From positions 1 through 60,699 of the forward strand of contig DASWJH010000070.1 in assembly GCA_036397255.1 (NCBI GenBank): a stretch of DNA of 60,699 nucleotides, read 5' to 3'. This document shows positions 51,182 to 60,558 of the stretch, in pieces (within the stretch, counting starts at the first letter, position 1; every line of letters begins with the position of its first letter). The notes under the pieces were generated by a model. It searched no databases. It was not told the origin of the DNA and saw only the letters and a program-made list of their open reading frames with translations. Source of the stretch: Nitrospiria bacterium. GTDB taxonomy: Bacteria; Nitrospirota; Nitrospiria; DASWJH01. Position numbers and translations under genes: made by a program.

Positions 51182-52225
51182 TTGGGTGAGAAACTTGTGG
51201 ATCTTTTCCCCCGGAGGCTCTCTCCCTGGCTGAGAATAATCGCTTTTTTATTGGGTATTTCTATCGTTTTGGCCTTTGGGGTTCAATATATGATCAATAT
51301 GCCGGGAAAATCCTATTCTGGGCCTCTTCCTCCTTTGAAAGAAGAAGAAAATGAGATTCAAACTTTCCTTTTGAAACACATCCAAATTTTGGCGGGAGAA
51401 ATTGGGGAGCGGAACCTTTGGCAATATCAAGCCTTACAGTCATCTGCGAATTATATTGAACGAATATTTAAAAGTATGGGGTATGAGGTATTTTCCCAAG
51501 AGTATGGGGTTCAGGGAAAAAAAGTCAAAAATATTGAGGTACAGTTGGAGGGAACCCATCGTCCGAATGAAATTGTTTTAATCGGTGCCCACTATGATTC
51601 TGTTCGAGTATCCCCGGGGGCAAACGACAATGCAACGGGAACGGCTGCGGTTTTGGAAATCGCTCGGCTTCTTTTTGGTCAACCCAATAAACGAACGGTC
51701 CGTTTTGTAGCCTTTGTTAATGAAGAGCCTCCGTTTTCAATGACTCAGGATATGGGAAGCCGGGTGTACGCAAATCGTTCCCGGGAACTTGAAGAGAATA
51801 TTGTGGCCATGTTTTCTATTGAAACCATCGGATATTACGATGATGCAGAGGGGAGTCAGCAATATCCTTTTCCCTTTCGTTATTTTTATCCCAGTACGGC
51901 TAACTTTATTGCCTTCGTTGGAAATGTGGCCTCAAAATCCCTGGTGTATGACAGTATCGATTCTTTTAGAAGGCATACATCTTTTCCATCCGAAGGGGTA
52001 GCCGCTCCTGGGTGGATGACAGGGATCGGTTGGTCTGACCACCAATCTTTTTGGAGGGAAGGCTATCCGGCTTTGATGGTTACCGATACAGCCCTGTTTA
52101 GGTATGCCCAATATCATTCTCAGGAGGATACTCCCGATAAAGTAAATTATCCTCGAACCGCGAGGGTGGTGGCGGGATTGGCCCGGGTGGTCTCCGAGGT
52201 GGCGAACCCCCCAAAAAAACCGTAG
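51182..52225 (+). CDS. M28-family zinc metallopeptidase, membrane-anchored
   Basis: 347 residues. An N-terminal transmembrane segment (about 17-37) anchors it. Zinc site residues of M28: GAHYDS (His), GANDNATG (bridging Asp), FVNEEPPF (catalytic Glu-Glu), MFSIETIGYY (Glu) and YAQYHSQEDTPD (His). The domain should face the periplasm as an aminopeptidase or related exopeptidase. The PF insertion after NEEPP is a feature of this subfamily of predicted M28 peptidases. TTG 51182 is one option; GTG 51197 is another. Followed by leuC on the same strand with a 97-bp gap. Confidence 0.85.
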   Translation: MGEKLVDLFPRRLSPWLRIIAFLLGISIVLAFGVQYMINMPGKSYSGPLPPLKEEENEIQTFLLKHIQILAGEIGERNLWQYQALQSSANYIERIFKSMGYEVFSQEYGVQGKKVKNIEVQLEGTHRPNEIVLIGAHYDSVRVSPGANDNATGTAAVLEIARLLFGQPNKRTVRFVAFVNEEPPFSMTQDMGSRVYANRSRELEENIVAMFSIETIGYYDDAEGSQQYPFPFRYFYPSTANFIAFVGNVASKSLVYDSIDSFRRHTSFPSEGVAAPGWMTGIGWSDHQSFWREGYPALMVTDTALFRYAQYHSQEDTPDKVNYPRTARVVAGLARVVSEVANPPKKP

Positions 52226-52322
52226 GGACATCCTTTTCCTTTTTATGGTTTGTGAGTTTAGTCTTGCGGTGAAGCAGATAATTATGCAAAAATGAAAATT
52301 TAACCTAAAGTTGATGTTAGGG

Positions 52323-53732
52323 ATGAAGCCAAAAACACTGTTTGAGAAAATCTGGGAAACACACACCGTCTACGAAGAACCAGGAAAGCCTTCATTGATT
52401 TACATTGATCGGCATTTGGTTCATGAAGTGACCTCTCCACAAGCCTTTGAAGGGTTGCGTTTAAGCGGAAGAAGGATACGGCGTCCCGAACTGACCTTTG
52501 CAACTATGGATCATAATGTTCCTACATCGGACCGCTCTCAGCCCATTGATGACCCTATTTCCGCCAAACAAATGGAAACTCTTGCAAAAAATTGCAAAGA
52601 GTTTGGCGTTAAACTTTTTGATCTCCAGAGTCCTGATCAAGGCATTGTTCATGTCATAGGCCCTGAGCTGGGTTTGACACTTCCCGGGATTACCATGGTT
52701 TGTGGGGATAGCCATACCTCCACCCATGGGGCTTTCGGGGCCTTGGCATTTGGAATCGGGACCAGCGAAGTCGAGCATGTTTTTGCTACCCAATGCCTTT
52801 TACAGGATCGGCCCAAAACCTTTCTCATTGAGGTGAATGGCACACTTCCGTATGGCGTAGAAGCAAAAGATATTATTCTTTCAATAATTGGTCACATTGG
52901 AACGGGTGGGGGAACGGGGTGTGTGATTGAATATGGCGGAAATACCATTCAGAGCCTAACCATGGAAGAGCGTATGACCGTTTGCAATATGTCCATCGAG
53001 GGAGGAGCCCGGGCAGGAATGATTGCTCCCGATGAAACCACTTTTGAGTATTTGAAAGGGCGGCGCTATGCACCTCCTCAATTTAGAGAAGCGGTTCAAA
53101 AGTGGAAAGAGCTCTGCAGTGATCCGGGGGCCGTTTTTGATCGGACTCTAAAATTAAACGCGGCATCCATTTCTCCCCAGGTGACTTGGGGAACCAATCC
53201 GGGGCAAGTGGTTTCCATAGATGCCGGGGTTCCAAATCCGTCTTCGTTTTCGGATCCCAATGCAAGGAAGTCAGCCGAACGGGCTTTGGACTACATGGGA
53301 TTGAAGGCCGACACTTCAATGATCGACATTCCGATTGATCGGGTTTTTATTGGTTCCTGTACGAATTCGAGGATTGAAGACCTAAGGCGGGTGGCCGAGT
53401 TTGTAAAGGGAAAAAAGGTGTCGTCTCGGGTCTATGCCATGGTGGTTCCGGGTTCCCAGCAAGTTAAAAAGCACGCAGAAGAAGAAGGTTTAGATCGAGT
53501 TTTTAGAGAAGCAGGGTTCGATTGGCGTGAATCAGGTTGCTCCATGTGTTTGGGGATGAATCCCGATATTCTAAAGCCCGGGGAGCGGTGTGCTTCCACC
53601 TCTAACCGGAATTTTGAAGGGCGCCAGGGAAAAGGAGGAAGGACCCACCTGGTAGGTCCCTTAATGGCAGCGGCGGCAGCGGTGGAGGGCCATTTTGTGG
53701 ATGTGCGGCAAATGGATATCAAAAAAAGGTAA
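52323..53732 (+). CDS. leuC: 3-isopropylmalate dehydratase large subunit
   Basis: About 469 residues. Catalyses isomerisation of 2- to 3-isopropylmalate in leucine biosynthesis with Leu[14 protein letters not shown] is the usual N-terminus, so ATG 52323 is preferred over TTG 52311 or ATG 52314. Aconitase-family signatures: [56 protein letters not shown] and [12 protein letters not shown]; the cysteines of the last two with one other hold the 4Fe-4S cluster. One base separates its stop from leuD. Confidence 0.96.
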   Translation: MKPKTLFEKIWETHTVYEEPGKPSLIYIDRHLVHEVTSPQAFEGLRLSGRRIRRPELTFATMDHNVPTSDRSQPIDDPISAKQMETLAKNCKEFGVKLFDLQSPDQGIVHVIGPELGLTLPGITMVCGDSHTSTHGAFGALAFGIGTSEVEHVFATQCLLQDRPKTFLIEVNGTLPYGVEAKDIILSIIGHIGTGGGTGCVIEYGGNTIQSLTMEERMTVCNMSIEGGARAGMIAPDETTFEYLKGRRYAPPQFREAVQKWKELCSDPGAVFDRTLKLNAASISPQVTWGTNPGQVVSIDAGVPNPSSFSDPNARKSAERALDYMGLKADTSMIDIPIDRVFIGSCTNSRIEDLRRVAEFVKGKKVSSRVYAMVVPGSQQVKKHAEEEGLDRVFREAGFDWRESGCSMCLGMNPDILKPGERCASTSNRNFEGRQGKGGRTHLVGPLMAAAAAVEGHFVDVRQMDIKKR

Positions 53733-53733
53733 A

Positions 53734-54345
53734 ATGATGGAGGCTTTTCAAACCATAACGGGCATTGTGACCCTTTTAGATTTGCCCAATGTGGATACCG
53801 ATCAAATCATACCGAAACAGTTTTTAAAAAGGATTGAACGTACAGGATTTGGGCAGTTTCTTTTCTATGATTGGCGGTTAATGGAAGGAGGCAACCCCAA
53901 CCCCGAATTTGAAATGAATGCTGACCGCTATCACGGCGCATCCATTTTGGTGACACGGGCCAATTTTGGGTGCGGTTCCTCGCGGGAACATGCCCCATGG
54001 GCCCTGTTGGATTATGGCTTTCGTTGTATAATTGCCCCTTCTTTTGCAGATATTTTTTATAATAATTGTTTTAAAAACGGAATTCTCCCCATTTCCCTTT
54101 CGGAAGATCAAGTGGAGGGGCTATTTGAAAAGGTTAGACAAAACCCGGGGTTCCAATTAACCGTTAATCTGGAAAAAAAGAAGATCACATCCGGAGAAGG
54201 ATTAAACTTTTCTTTTGAAGTGGATGAATTTCGACGCCATTGTTTGCTAAACGGTTTGGATGACATTGGTCTAACCCTTCAATATGAACAGAAAATTCTT
54301 CAATTTGAAAAAAAACACACTGAAAATCACCAAATTCCAAATTGA
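53734..54345 (+). CDS. leuD: 3-isopropylmalate dehydratase small subunit
   Basis: About 203 residues from ATG 53734 ([19 protein letters not shown]), directly after leu[47 protein letters not shown] and [22 protein letters not shown] are characteristic of the swivelling domain. Partner of LeuC. An in-frame ATG-equivalent at 53695 lies inside leuC and is rejected. Confidence 0.96.
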   Translation: MMEAFQTITGIVTLLDLPNVDTDQIIPKQFLKRIERTGFGQFLFYDWRLMEGGNPNPEFEMNADRYHGASILVTRANFGCGSSREHAPWALLDYGFRCIIAPSFADIFYNNCFKNGILPISLSEDQVEGLFEKVRQNPGFQLTVNLEKKKITSGEGLNFSFEVDEFRRHCLLNGLDDIGLTLQYEQKILQFEKKHTENHQIPN

Positions 54346-54380
54346 TAAAGCTCTGGTGTTTTTTCTTAAGTGGAGGTTAA

Positions 54381-55241
54381 ATGACACCCTCTTGGATTGA
54401 AAATGTAACGGAAACCGATTTTGAGGAAAAAGTGGTTGCGGTTTCCCAACAGGTTCCGGTTCTGGTGGATTTTTGGGCTCCCTGGTGCGGACCGTGCCGA
54501 ACGCTGGGTCCCATCCTGGAACAGGTGATCGATAGCCTAGGTGGAAAAGTTCACCTGGCAAAGGTGAATACCGATGAAAATCCAACTTTGGCCCAACAAT
54601 TTCAAATTCAAGGCATACCCGCAGTAAAAGCGGTTGTGAATGGAGAAATTAAAGATGAGTTTGTGGGTGTTCTTCGGGAAAGACAGATCCGTGAATTTAT
54701 TGAAGGGTTGGTTCCATCGGAAGCGGACCGGGTATCTACCGAAGCCCAATCTTTAGAAGAGAAAAATCCGGGTGGAGCCCTAAAAAAATATGAGGATGCC
54801 CTTCAAAAGGAGCCATCCCATGCCCAATCGCTAATTGGAAAACTGCGAGTTTTAGTAGCGTTGGGCCGCTTGGAAGAAGCGGAAGGTTTTTTTAACGGGC
54901 TTCCCGGGGCTCTGCAGTTGGACCAAACCGTTTCAAGGCTTAAAACGAAAATAGATTTAGGAATAATCCTCCAGCAAGGTCCCTCAGAATTGGAGTTAAG
55001 AGAAAAAACCCAAAAAGATCCCCACAATTTAGAAGCCCTTTGGGATTTGGCCATATACCTTTCTGCGGAAGAAAAATATTCTGAAGCATTTGAGATTTAC
55101 CTAACCATTATGGAAAAAGATCGAGCCTTTAAAGATGATGGTGCGCGGAAGGCGGTTCTTCAACTGTTTGAATTAATCGGTTCCCGTTCCCCTTTGGCTG
55201 AGACCTATCGGGATAAAATGGCCCGTCTGATCTTGAGTTAA
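54381..55241 (+). CDS. cnoX: CnoX/YbbN-like thioredoxin-TPR chaperedoxin
   Basis: 286 residues, the length of YbbN. Thioredoxin domain about 1-110 with VDFWAPWCGPCRTLGP and IQGIPAVKAVVNGE (cis-proline); a TPR-like helical domain fills the rest (NPGGALKKYEDALQKEPSHAQSLIGKLRVLV...). The active site is CGPC, so it should be redox-active, unlike Escherichia coli YbbN. CnoX protects proteins from oxidation and hands them to chaperonins. GTGGAGG precedes ATG 54381. It lies 35 bp after leuD, possibly in the same transcript. Confidence 0.88.
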   Translation: MTPSWIENVTETDFEEKVVAVSQQVPVLVDFWAPWCGPCRTLGPILEQVIDSLGGKVHLAKVNTDENPTLAQQFQIQGIPAVKAVVNGEIKDEFVGVLRERQIREFIEGLVPSEADRVSTEAQSLEEKNPGGALKKYEDALQKEPSHAQSLIGKLRVLVALGRLEEAEGFFNGLPGALQLDQTVSRLKTKIDLGIILQQGPSELELREKTQKDPHNLEALWDLAIYLSAEEKYSEAFEIYLTIMEKDRAFKDDGARKAVLQLFELIGSRSPLAETYRDKMARLILS

Positions 55242-55248
55242 AAACAGA

Positions 55249-55301
55249 AAAACCAAAGAAAAGAATTTCTATTGGGAACTTTGGGTTTTTCCCTTTTCTT
55301 T
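55249..55301 (+). terminator. Terminator-like hairpin after cnoX
   Basis: AAAACCAAAG (55249-55258) pairs with CTTTGGGTTTT (55279-55289), one bulged G, followed by T-rich TTCCCTTTTCTTTTTT. Placed 7 bp after the cnoX stop. Confidence 0.5.
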
Positions 55302-55424
55302 TTTGATTCTATTAAAAACCCATCTTGCGAAATAAACCCAGAACCGTTTGGAACCCTGGCTATCTCTTGAGATTGCATCCTGGTTTCTATATACTTCCTG
55401 AAATTTTAGAATAACGGGTCAATA

Positions 55425-56105
55425 TTGAAAAAATTCAGGAAATGGATCTTTTCCTTAAAATGGGTCGATAAAAACCTACTGTTTTTTCTTTCTTTTTTCT
55501 TAATCACCGGTGGGGCCTACGCGGCGGGGTTACCCGAACCCAAAGTTGAGTTTTCTGCGGATAGCTATGTTCAGACAGGGAATTATACCTCTGAGTCTAA
55601 AATTTACCGGTCTATGGATAAAGAGCGCCGCGAACTGGACCTGGGAGATTCCAAACAGGTTGTCATCAGCCGAATGGATAAAAATGTAATATGGATGTTG
55701 ATGCCCGCGCAAAACTTGTACATGGAAATGAGTCTGAGCGATCAAAAAACTAAACAAGGGGCTGGAGAATTTTCTTATGAAGAGATTACCCAGACGGTGG
55801 TTGGTGAAGAAATGATTGAAGGAATGAAATCAATCAAAAGTAAAATAAGCGTTAAAGATTTTTCGGGAACCACCTTTCAAGGGTATATGTGGACGACGAA
55901 GGATGGCATTACCCTGAAAATGGATACGGTGACTGTGGGAAAAGGCCAACCCTTTCAAATAAAAATGCATTTGAAAAACGTAAAAATTGGGAAACAGGAT
56001 CCAAATATTTTTGAAATTCCTTCCGGTTATACTAAAATGGATATGGGCTTTCCTTTTGGTGGGCATGGGTTAGGGATGGAAGGCATGGAAAACGGTTCAA
56101 GGTAA
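55425..56105 (+). CDS. Exported LolA-like / DUF4412-like protein
   Basis: 226 residues with a signal peptide (LLFFLSFFLITGGAYA, cleavage near residue 34). The mature chain is beta-rich: VEFSADSYVQTGNYTSESKIYRSMDKERRELDLGDSKQVVISRMDKNVIWML, then NLYMEMSL...VVGEEMIEGMKSIKSKISV. The pattern of short paired strands is that of LolA/LolB-like outer-membrane carrier folds and DUF4412 proteins, but sequence evidence is weak. The C-terminus is rich in glycine and methionine. Start TTG 55425. Function unknown; envelope location is clear. Confidence 0.6.
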   Translation: MKKFRKWIFSLKWVDKNLLFFLSFFLITGGAYAAGLPEPKVEFSADSYVQTGNYTSESKIYRSMDKERRELDLGDSKQVVISRMDKNVIWMLMPAQNLYMEMSLSDQKTKQGAGEFSYEEITQTVVGEEMIEGMKSIKSKISVKDFSGTTFQGYMWTTKDGITLKMDTVTVGKGQPFQIKMHLKNVKIGKQDPNIFEIPSGYTKMDMGFPFGGHGLGMEGMENGSR

Positions 56106-56149
56106 GGTAAAAAAACAGTTAGACATAATAGGGAGGAATTCTAAATACG

Positions 56150-57805
56150 GTGAAAAACCAAAAGACCTTAAAAATATTTTTATTTGGGCTTTTAATCGCT
56201 TTAATGACCACCTCTTTCCCCAACAATGGGCACACTCAACCCTCCGTGAATGGAAATTCCGAAAAACTGGGACAAGTTTCCTTTTTGATTACATGTGAAG
56301 GCGAGGCCCAAAAGCAGTTTAAGCGTGCATTGGCGATGCTCCATTCCTTTTGGTATACCGAGGCACGAACGGCTTTTGAAGAAGTGACCCAAACCGACCC
56401 GGAATGTTCAATGGGCTATTGGGGTATTGCTATGACTTATAATCATCCCCTGTGGGAACCCCCCAGTACGGATGATTTGGAAAAGGGGAGCGCTGCAATT
56501 AAAATGGCGAGGTCGGTGGGTAAAAATACCGAGAGGGAATGGCTATATATCGCCGCCCTTGAGACGTTTTATAAAAAAATGGACCGGGTAGATCATGAAA
56601 CCCGGGCGGAGGATTATAGTCAGGCGATGAAGCGGGTCTATGAGCGGTATCACGATGATCAAGAAGCGGCCATTTTTTATGCCCTTTCCTTATTGGGAAC
56701 AACCTCTCCCAATGATAAAACCTATAAAATGCAAAGAAGGGCTGGTGAGATCCTCGAGAGAATTTTAGAAGACCAACCGAATCATCCTGGTGTTGCCCAT
56801 TATATTATTCATAGTTATGATTATCCGGAGCTTGCCCATCGGGCCGAAAAAGCCGCCCAAATTTATTCCAATATCGCACCTTCCGTTCCCCATGTCCTTC
56901 ACATGCCTTCCCATATTTTTACTCGCTTGGGTTTATGGGATGAATCCATTCAATCCAATTTGGCCTCTTCCCAAGCAGCAAAACGTTTTGCTGAAAAGAA
57001 AAATCCGGGAGGGATTTCCTTTGAGGATCTTCATGCCCTGGATTATCTTATGTATGCCTATCTTCAGAAAGGGGAGGATCAAAAGGCACGGGATATCTTG
57101 AAAGAAATTCAGTCTGTGAAAGAGGTACAAACAGTGAATTTAGCATCTGCCTATGCCTTGTCGGCGATTCCTGCAAGGTACGCTATTGAGCGGCGGAGTT
57201 GGGGGGAGGCGTCCGACCTTTTACTTCATCCGAGTCAATTTCCATGGGAACAGTATCCCTGGACAGAGGCCACGGTGGTGTTTACCCGGGCCATTGGAAA
57301 TGCACGGGGTGGAAATTTAGCGAAAGCGAAAAAAAATGTAAAAAGGCTTCAAGAACTCCAAAATGAAACGAAAAAGGTCAAAAAAAAATATTGGGTCAAT
57401 CAAATTGAAATTCAAAGATTGACTGCATCGGCCTGGGTTGTTTTCGCGGAAGGAGATCATGACCAAGGCCTAAAGCTGATGCAGCTTGCGGTTTCTTTGG
57501 AAAGCAAAACGGAAAAAAGTCCCGTAACACCGGGTCCCATTTTACCCGCATCGGAACTGTTGGGGGAGATGCTTTTGGCCTTGGATCAACCGGATAAGGC
57601 TTTAATGGCTTTTGAAAGTGCTCTTGAATCATCTCCAAACCGGTTTAATGGGCTTTATGGTGCGGCTAAAGCCGCAGAGCAATCGGGAAAAATGGATGAA
57701 GCCATGGGGTATTACTCCAAACTGGTAGAGATTTGCCGGAATTCAAATGGAGACAGAGCGGAACTTAAAGAAGCAAAAACATTTTTGAAAAAATTGAAAA
57801 AATAA
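56150..57805 (+). CDS. Exported TPR-repeat protein
   Basis: 551 residues; GTG 56150 with GGGAGGAATT upstream; signal peptide to about residue 30. The chain is all-helical with TPR-like repeats from about residue 50 to the end, including FKRALAMLHSFWYTEARTAFEEVTQTDPECSMGYWGIAMTYN and a C-terminal pair (ALMAFESALESSPNRFNGLYGAAKAAEQSGKMDEAMGYYSKLVEI). A central HYIIHSYDYPELAHRAEKAAQIY...SVPHVLHMPSHIFTRLG block with histidines is a strong conserved-looking feature of a subgroup of these proteins. Cytochrome sites are absent. It lies just before the dioxygenase gene. Confidence 0.78.
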   Translation: MKNQKTLKIFLFGLLIALMTTSFPNNGHTQPSVNGNSEKLGQVSFLITCEGEAQKQFKRALAMLHSFWYTEARTAFEEVTQTDPECSMGYWGIAMTYNHPLWEPPSTDDLEKGSAAIKMARSVGKNTEREWLYIAALETFYKKMDRVDHETRAEDYSQAMKRVYERYHDDQEAAIFYALSLLGTTSPNDKTYKMQRRAGEILERILEDQPNHPGVAHYIIHSYDYPELAHRAEKAAQIYSNIAPSVPHVLHMPSHIFTRLGLWDESIQSNLASSQAAKRFAEKKNPGGISFEDLHALDYLMYAYLQKGEDQKARDILKEIQSVKEVQTVNLASAYALSAIPARYAIERRSWGEASDLLLHPSQFPWEQYPWTEATVVFTRAIGNARGGNLAKAKKNVKRLQELQNETKKVKKKYWVNQIEIQRLTASAWVVFAEGDHDQGLKLMQLAVSLESKTEKSPVTPGPILPASELLGEMLLALDQPDKALMAFESALESSPNRFNGLYGAAKAAEQSGKMDEAMGYYSKLVEICRNSNGDRAELKEAKTFLKKLKK

Positions 57806-57851
57806 AAAAAGACGTTCCTAATGTGGAGGAACAAATAAGAGAAAATTTTGT

Positions 57852-58469
57852 ATGCAATCACGAAGAAAATTTTTATTACAGGGAATTTCTATGGCTGGGA
57901 TTTTCTTTTTTACCCCTCCCCTCCTGGCCGTAGGTCGATGTGTTGCGACCCAAGATAATATTTTGGGTCCTTTTTACCGTGAAGGGGCTCCCTTTAAAAC
58001 AAAAATCGCCGGACCCAACGAAAAAGGAGAACCCCTTAAGATTTTTGGGAAAGTATTGGGGCTTGATTGTGAGGCATTGCCGGGGGCGGTGGTTGATGTT
58101 TGGCAAGCAGACCATGAAGGCAGTTATGATAATTCTGGTTTTTTTCAGCGATTTAATCCAAAGGAGTTTAAGCTTCGGGGAAGGATGAAAACAAATGAAA
58201 AAGGCCATTATGAATATGAAACGATTCTTCCCGGCGCTTACAAGATTGGGTTGAACAGCTGGAGGCCAAAGCATATCCACTATATCGTCACTAAACCCGG
58301 TTTTGAACCTTTGACCACCCAACTCTATTTTAGCGGTGATCCTTATATTGAGGGGGACCGTTTTGTAAAGGAATCTTTAATCATAGATTTAAAGAAAACC
58401 GATCCAGATAAAAAATCCCCTCTCCTGGTGGGAAACTTTGATATTGTCCTGAACCCCTCCAAATTATAA
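57852..58469 (+). CDS. Tat-exported intradiol ring-cleavage dioxygenase-like protein
   Basis: 205 residues. N-terminus SRRKFLLQGISMAGIFFF is a twin-arginine signal, so the folded metalloprotein is exported. The non-heme iron(III) ligands of intradiol dioxygenases can be placed: tyrosine in HEGSYDNSG, tyrosine in ETILPGAYKIG, and two histidines in RPKHIHYI. VDVWQADHEG is the family signature. Family members open catechol-type rings, but periplasmic short members of unknown substrate are common. Neighbouring TPR gene lies 47 bp upstream; no other aromatic-degradation gene is in the window. Confidence 0.83.
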   Translation: MQSRRKFLLQGISMAGIFFFTPPLLAVGRCVATQDNILGPFYREGAPFKTKIAGPNEKGEPLKIFGKVLGLDCEALPGAVVDVWQADHEGSYDNSGFFQRFNPKEFKLRGRMKTNEKGHYEYETILPGAYKIGLNSWRPKHIHYIVTKPGFEPLTTQLYFSGDPYIEGDRFVKESLIIDLKKTDPDKKSPLLVGNFDIVLNPSKL

Positions 58470-58636
58470 ATTCAAGTTAAATCCCTTTTTATTTAAAATT
58501 ATATCCCCTTGAGTACCCACCGCTGTTTCCACTATACTTTAAATTTGATGATACCCGTGTGTCTTTAACTGATTGTTTTTAAATAAATTTCAATTCTGTT
58601 GGTATCTTACGAAAACGTTGAAAAAAAATGAAGGCC

Positions 58637-58722
58637 GTCATTCCTGCGAAAGCGGTAATCCAGAGGTCAAAAAACATTGAATTCCAGCTCTTTCCCATTG
58701 GGGTGGTAACCGCTGGAATGAC
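58637..58722. repeat. Dispersed GTCATTCC-type element, copy D
   Basis: Flanked by GTCATTCCTGCGAAAGCGG (58637-58655) and the inverted-type end CCGCTGGAATGAC (58710-58722), giving GTCATTCC...GGAATGAC inverted ends. It lies between the dioxygenase and SUMF1 genes and resembles the repeats at 436-556 and 1579-1717 in the GGAATGAC core. Confidence 0.6.
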
Positions 58723-58768
58723 ACCGGAAAAAACCAAGTAATTTGTAGAACGGGAAACTTGAACCAAA

Positions 58769-59419
58769 TTGAAAATTTTGGTCTTTATCATTCTTTTTTT
58801 TAGTGACTTTGCCTTTTTCTCTCTAAAGGTTTTTGCCGGGCCCATGGTTCAAATTCCTGAGGGACCTTTTTTGATGGGAGAAATTCTAGCCGAAGAGGGG
58901 GTAAACGGAAAAACTGTAAAATTACCTTCTTTTCAGATAGATCAGTTCGAGGTAACCAATCAAGAGTTCCAGGGGGAATTTCCATTCCATCATTTTCCGT
59001 TGGGTGCGGAGAAGCATCCGGTTTGCCATGTAACCTGGGAGGAGGCCAATGTCTATTGCGAAAGGTTGGGAAAACGACTTCCTTCCGAGGCCCAATGGGA
59101 AAAAGCCGCCCGGGGAACCGATGGCCGAATTTTCCCGTGGGGAATTAAAAAGAAACGGAGGGGGGCCCATCCTCCAATCTCTGGGATGACCAAACGAATC
59201 GTTGGGTTTAATAAAAAAGATGTTTCGGTCTATGGTGTTCGGGACATGTCCGCTTCGGTATGGGAATGGGTTAAAGACGAAGGTCTAAATGAAAGGCGTG
59301 TAGCAAAAGGCGGAGTGTGGAATGAGCATTTGGATTATGAGTACAGCAAAACCTTTGACCGGATTTTCATAGATCCGGATAAACGGTTTATCTTTTTAGG
59401 GTTTCGATGCGTAAAATAG
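58769..59419 (+). CDS. SUMF1-fold (FGE-like) exported protein 4
   Basis: 216 residues from TTG 58769; signal peptide ends at FAG (about residue 24). Shorter than the three paralogues at 19.6-22.2 kb. IPEGPFLMGEILAEEG, IDQFEVTNQEF, HPVCHVTWEEANVYCERLGKRLPSEAQWEKAARGTDGRIFPWG, SVYGVRDMSASVWEWVKDEG and FLGFRCVK define the fold. It lacks the VGVDE-P insert and the usual G-N before the WEW region (DMSASVWEW). Its last 13 bp overlap the molybdoenzyme gene, so it is coupled to it, unlike its cluster relatives. Confidence 0.83.
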   Translation: MKILVFIILFFSDFAFFSLKVFAGPMVQIPEGPFLMGEILAEEGVNGKTVKLPSFQIDQFEVTNQEFQGEFPFHHFPLGAEKHPVCHVTWEEANVYCERLGKRLPSEAQWEKAARGTDGRIFPWGIKKKRRGAHPPISGMTKRIVGFNKKDVSVYGVRDMSASVWEWVKDEGLNERRVAKGGVWNEHLDYEYSKTFDRIFIDPDKRFIFLGFRCVK

Positions 59420-60147
59420 GGGGAATCCAACGAAGGGTGTTTCTTATCGGAATCCTAATGGGAACGCTGGGGTTTTTCGTTGGAATGTTCAAGACGAAAA
59501 CCTGTGCTCAGGCCAGTGGTGACTTTTTTGGAAGGGAAGAATATGTGGGAAAAACACGGAAGGGACGGTTTAAAAAATTTTATGTTCAGTATTTTAAACC
59601 TTTTAAAAGGGTGGATGGAGATAAATGGAAACTGAAAATCACCGGACTTTGTGAAAATCCCCAGGAAATAGATCTTGTAGAGATCAAAAAGCTATCAAAA
59701 AAGACCCAGGTTTCCCGGATCAAATGTGTGGAGTGCTGGTCCGCCAAGGCCCAATGGGAAGGCTTTCATATTTCACACCTTCATGAAAAGGTCCGTCCGC
59801 TGCCTGATGCGGAGGGTGTGGTTTTCCGATGCGCGGATTCTTATAATGAATATTTACCCCTGAACGACTTAACCCATGAGCGGGCCTTATTGGTTCATAC
59901 CATGAATAAAGAACCTTTATCCGATGAACATGGTTTTCCCTTAAGGGTCATTGTTCCTTTTAAATATGGGTATAAAAGCCCGAAAGCGGTTTTAGAAATG
60001 GAATATGTAAAGGGTTTCCATCTAGGAACCTGGAGTAAAATTGGGCCCTATTCACTGGATGGGACCATTCTTCCCGGATATGATCATCCCTTGGATATGG
60101 GGAAAAAACGAAGAAAGATTTTTGGAGGGGAGATTTTTGATTATTAG
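59407..60147 (+). CDS. msrP: MsrP/YedY-like molybdopterin oxidoreductase, Tat signal
   Basis: 246 residues of the sulfite-oxidase fold. IQRRVFLIGILMG at the N-terminus is a twin-arginine signal. The molybdenum-ligating cysteine lies in IKCVECWSAKAQWEGF; a second cysteine sits three residues on. PLRVIVPFKYGYKSPKAVLEMEYV matches the cofactor-binding end of MsrP. MsrP reduces methionine sulfoxide in periplasmic proteins, usually with the heme b membrane partner MsrQ, which is not in this window. Adjacent msrB supports a methionine-repair role. Assignment to MsrP rather than another sulfite-oxidase-like enzyme is probable, not certain. Confidence 0.75.
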   Translation: MRKIGGIQRRVFLIGILMGTLGFFVGMFKTKTCAQASGDFFGREEYVGKTRKGRFKKFYVQYFKPFKRVDGDKWKLKITGLCENPQEIDLVEIKKLSKKTQVSRIKCVECWSAKAQWEGFHISHLHEKVRPLPDAEGVVFRCADSYNEYLPLNDLTHERALLVHTMNKEPLSDEHGFPLRVIVPFKYGYKSPKAVLEMEYVKGFHLGTWSKIGPYSLDGTILPGYDHPLDMGKKRRKIFGGEIFDY

Positions 60148-60159
60148 GGGGGGTGCCAA

Positions 60160-60558
60160 ATGAAAGAAAAAGTACAAAAAACAGAAGAAGAATGGAAAGG
60201 GCAACTGACGCCTGAGCAGTATCAGGTGACCCGGCAAAAAGGGACAGAGCGCGCCTTTTCCGGTGAATATTGCGATTCTAAGGAGAAGGGAATTTTTCAA
60301 TGTATTTGCTGCGGGAACGACCTTTTCAGCTCGGATTCAAAGTTCGACTCAGGAACAGGATGGCCGAGTTTTTGGGAGCCTGTTGATTCTAGAAATATCG
60401 AAGAAGAGGTAGATTACAGCTATGGAATGGAGAGGGTAGAGGTTCTTTGTTCAAAGTGTGATGCTCATTTAGGTCATCTGTTTCCCGATGGTCCTGCCCC
60501 CACCCATCAGAGATATTGTATCAATTCAGCGTCTTTGAAGTTGAACAAGAAGAAATAA
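60160..60558 (+). CDS. msrB: Peptide methionine-R-sulfoxide reductase MsrB
   Basis: 132 residues, cytoplasmic (no signal). [31 protein letters not shown] is the conserved N-terminus; CICCGNDLF and [12 protein letters not shown] hold the structural zinc; SGTGWPSFW and the C-terminal [11 protein letters not shown] carry the substrate pocket and catalytic cysteine. Reduces R-epimer methionine sulfoxide using thioredoxin. It lies 12 bp after the MsrP-like gene with GGGGGG ahead of ATG. Confidence 0.95.
   Translation: MKEKVQKTEEEWKGQLTPEQYQVTRQKGTERAFSGEYCDSKEKGIFQCICCGNDLFSSDSKFDSGTGWPSFWEPVDSRNIEEEVDYSYGMERVEVLCSKCDAHLGHLFPDGPAPTHQRYCINSASLKLNKKK

Noticed and set aside
58579-58845. 88-residue - strand ORF over repeat copy D
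   Set aside because: It consists mainly of the repeat and the reverse of the SUMF1 signal peptide region.
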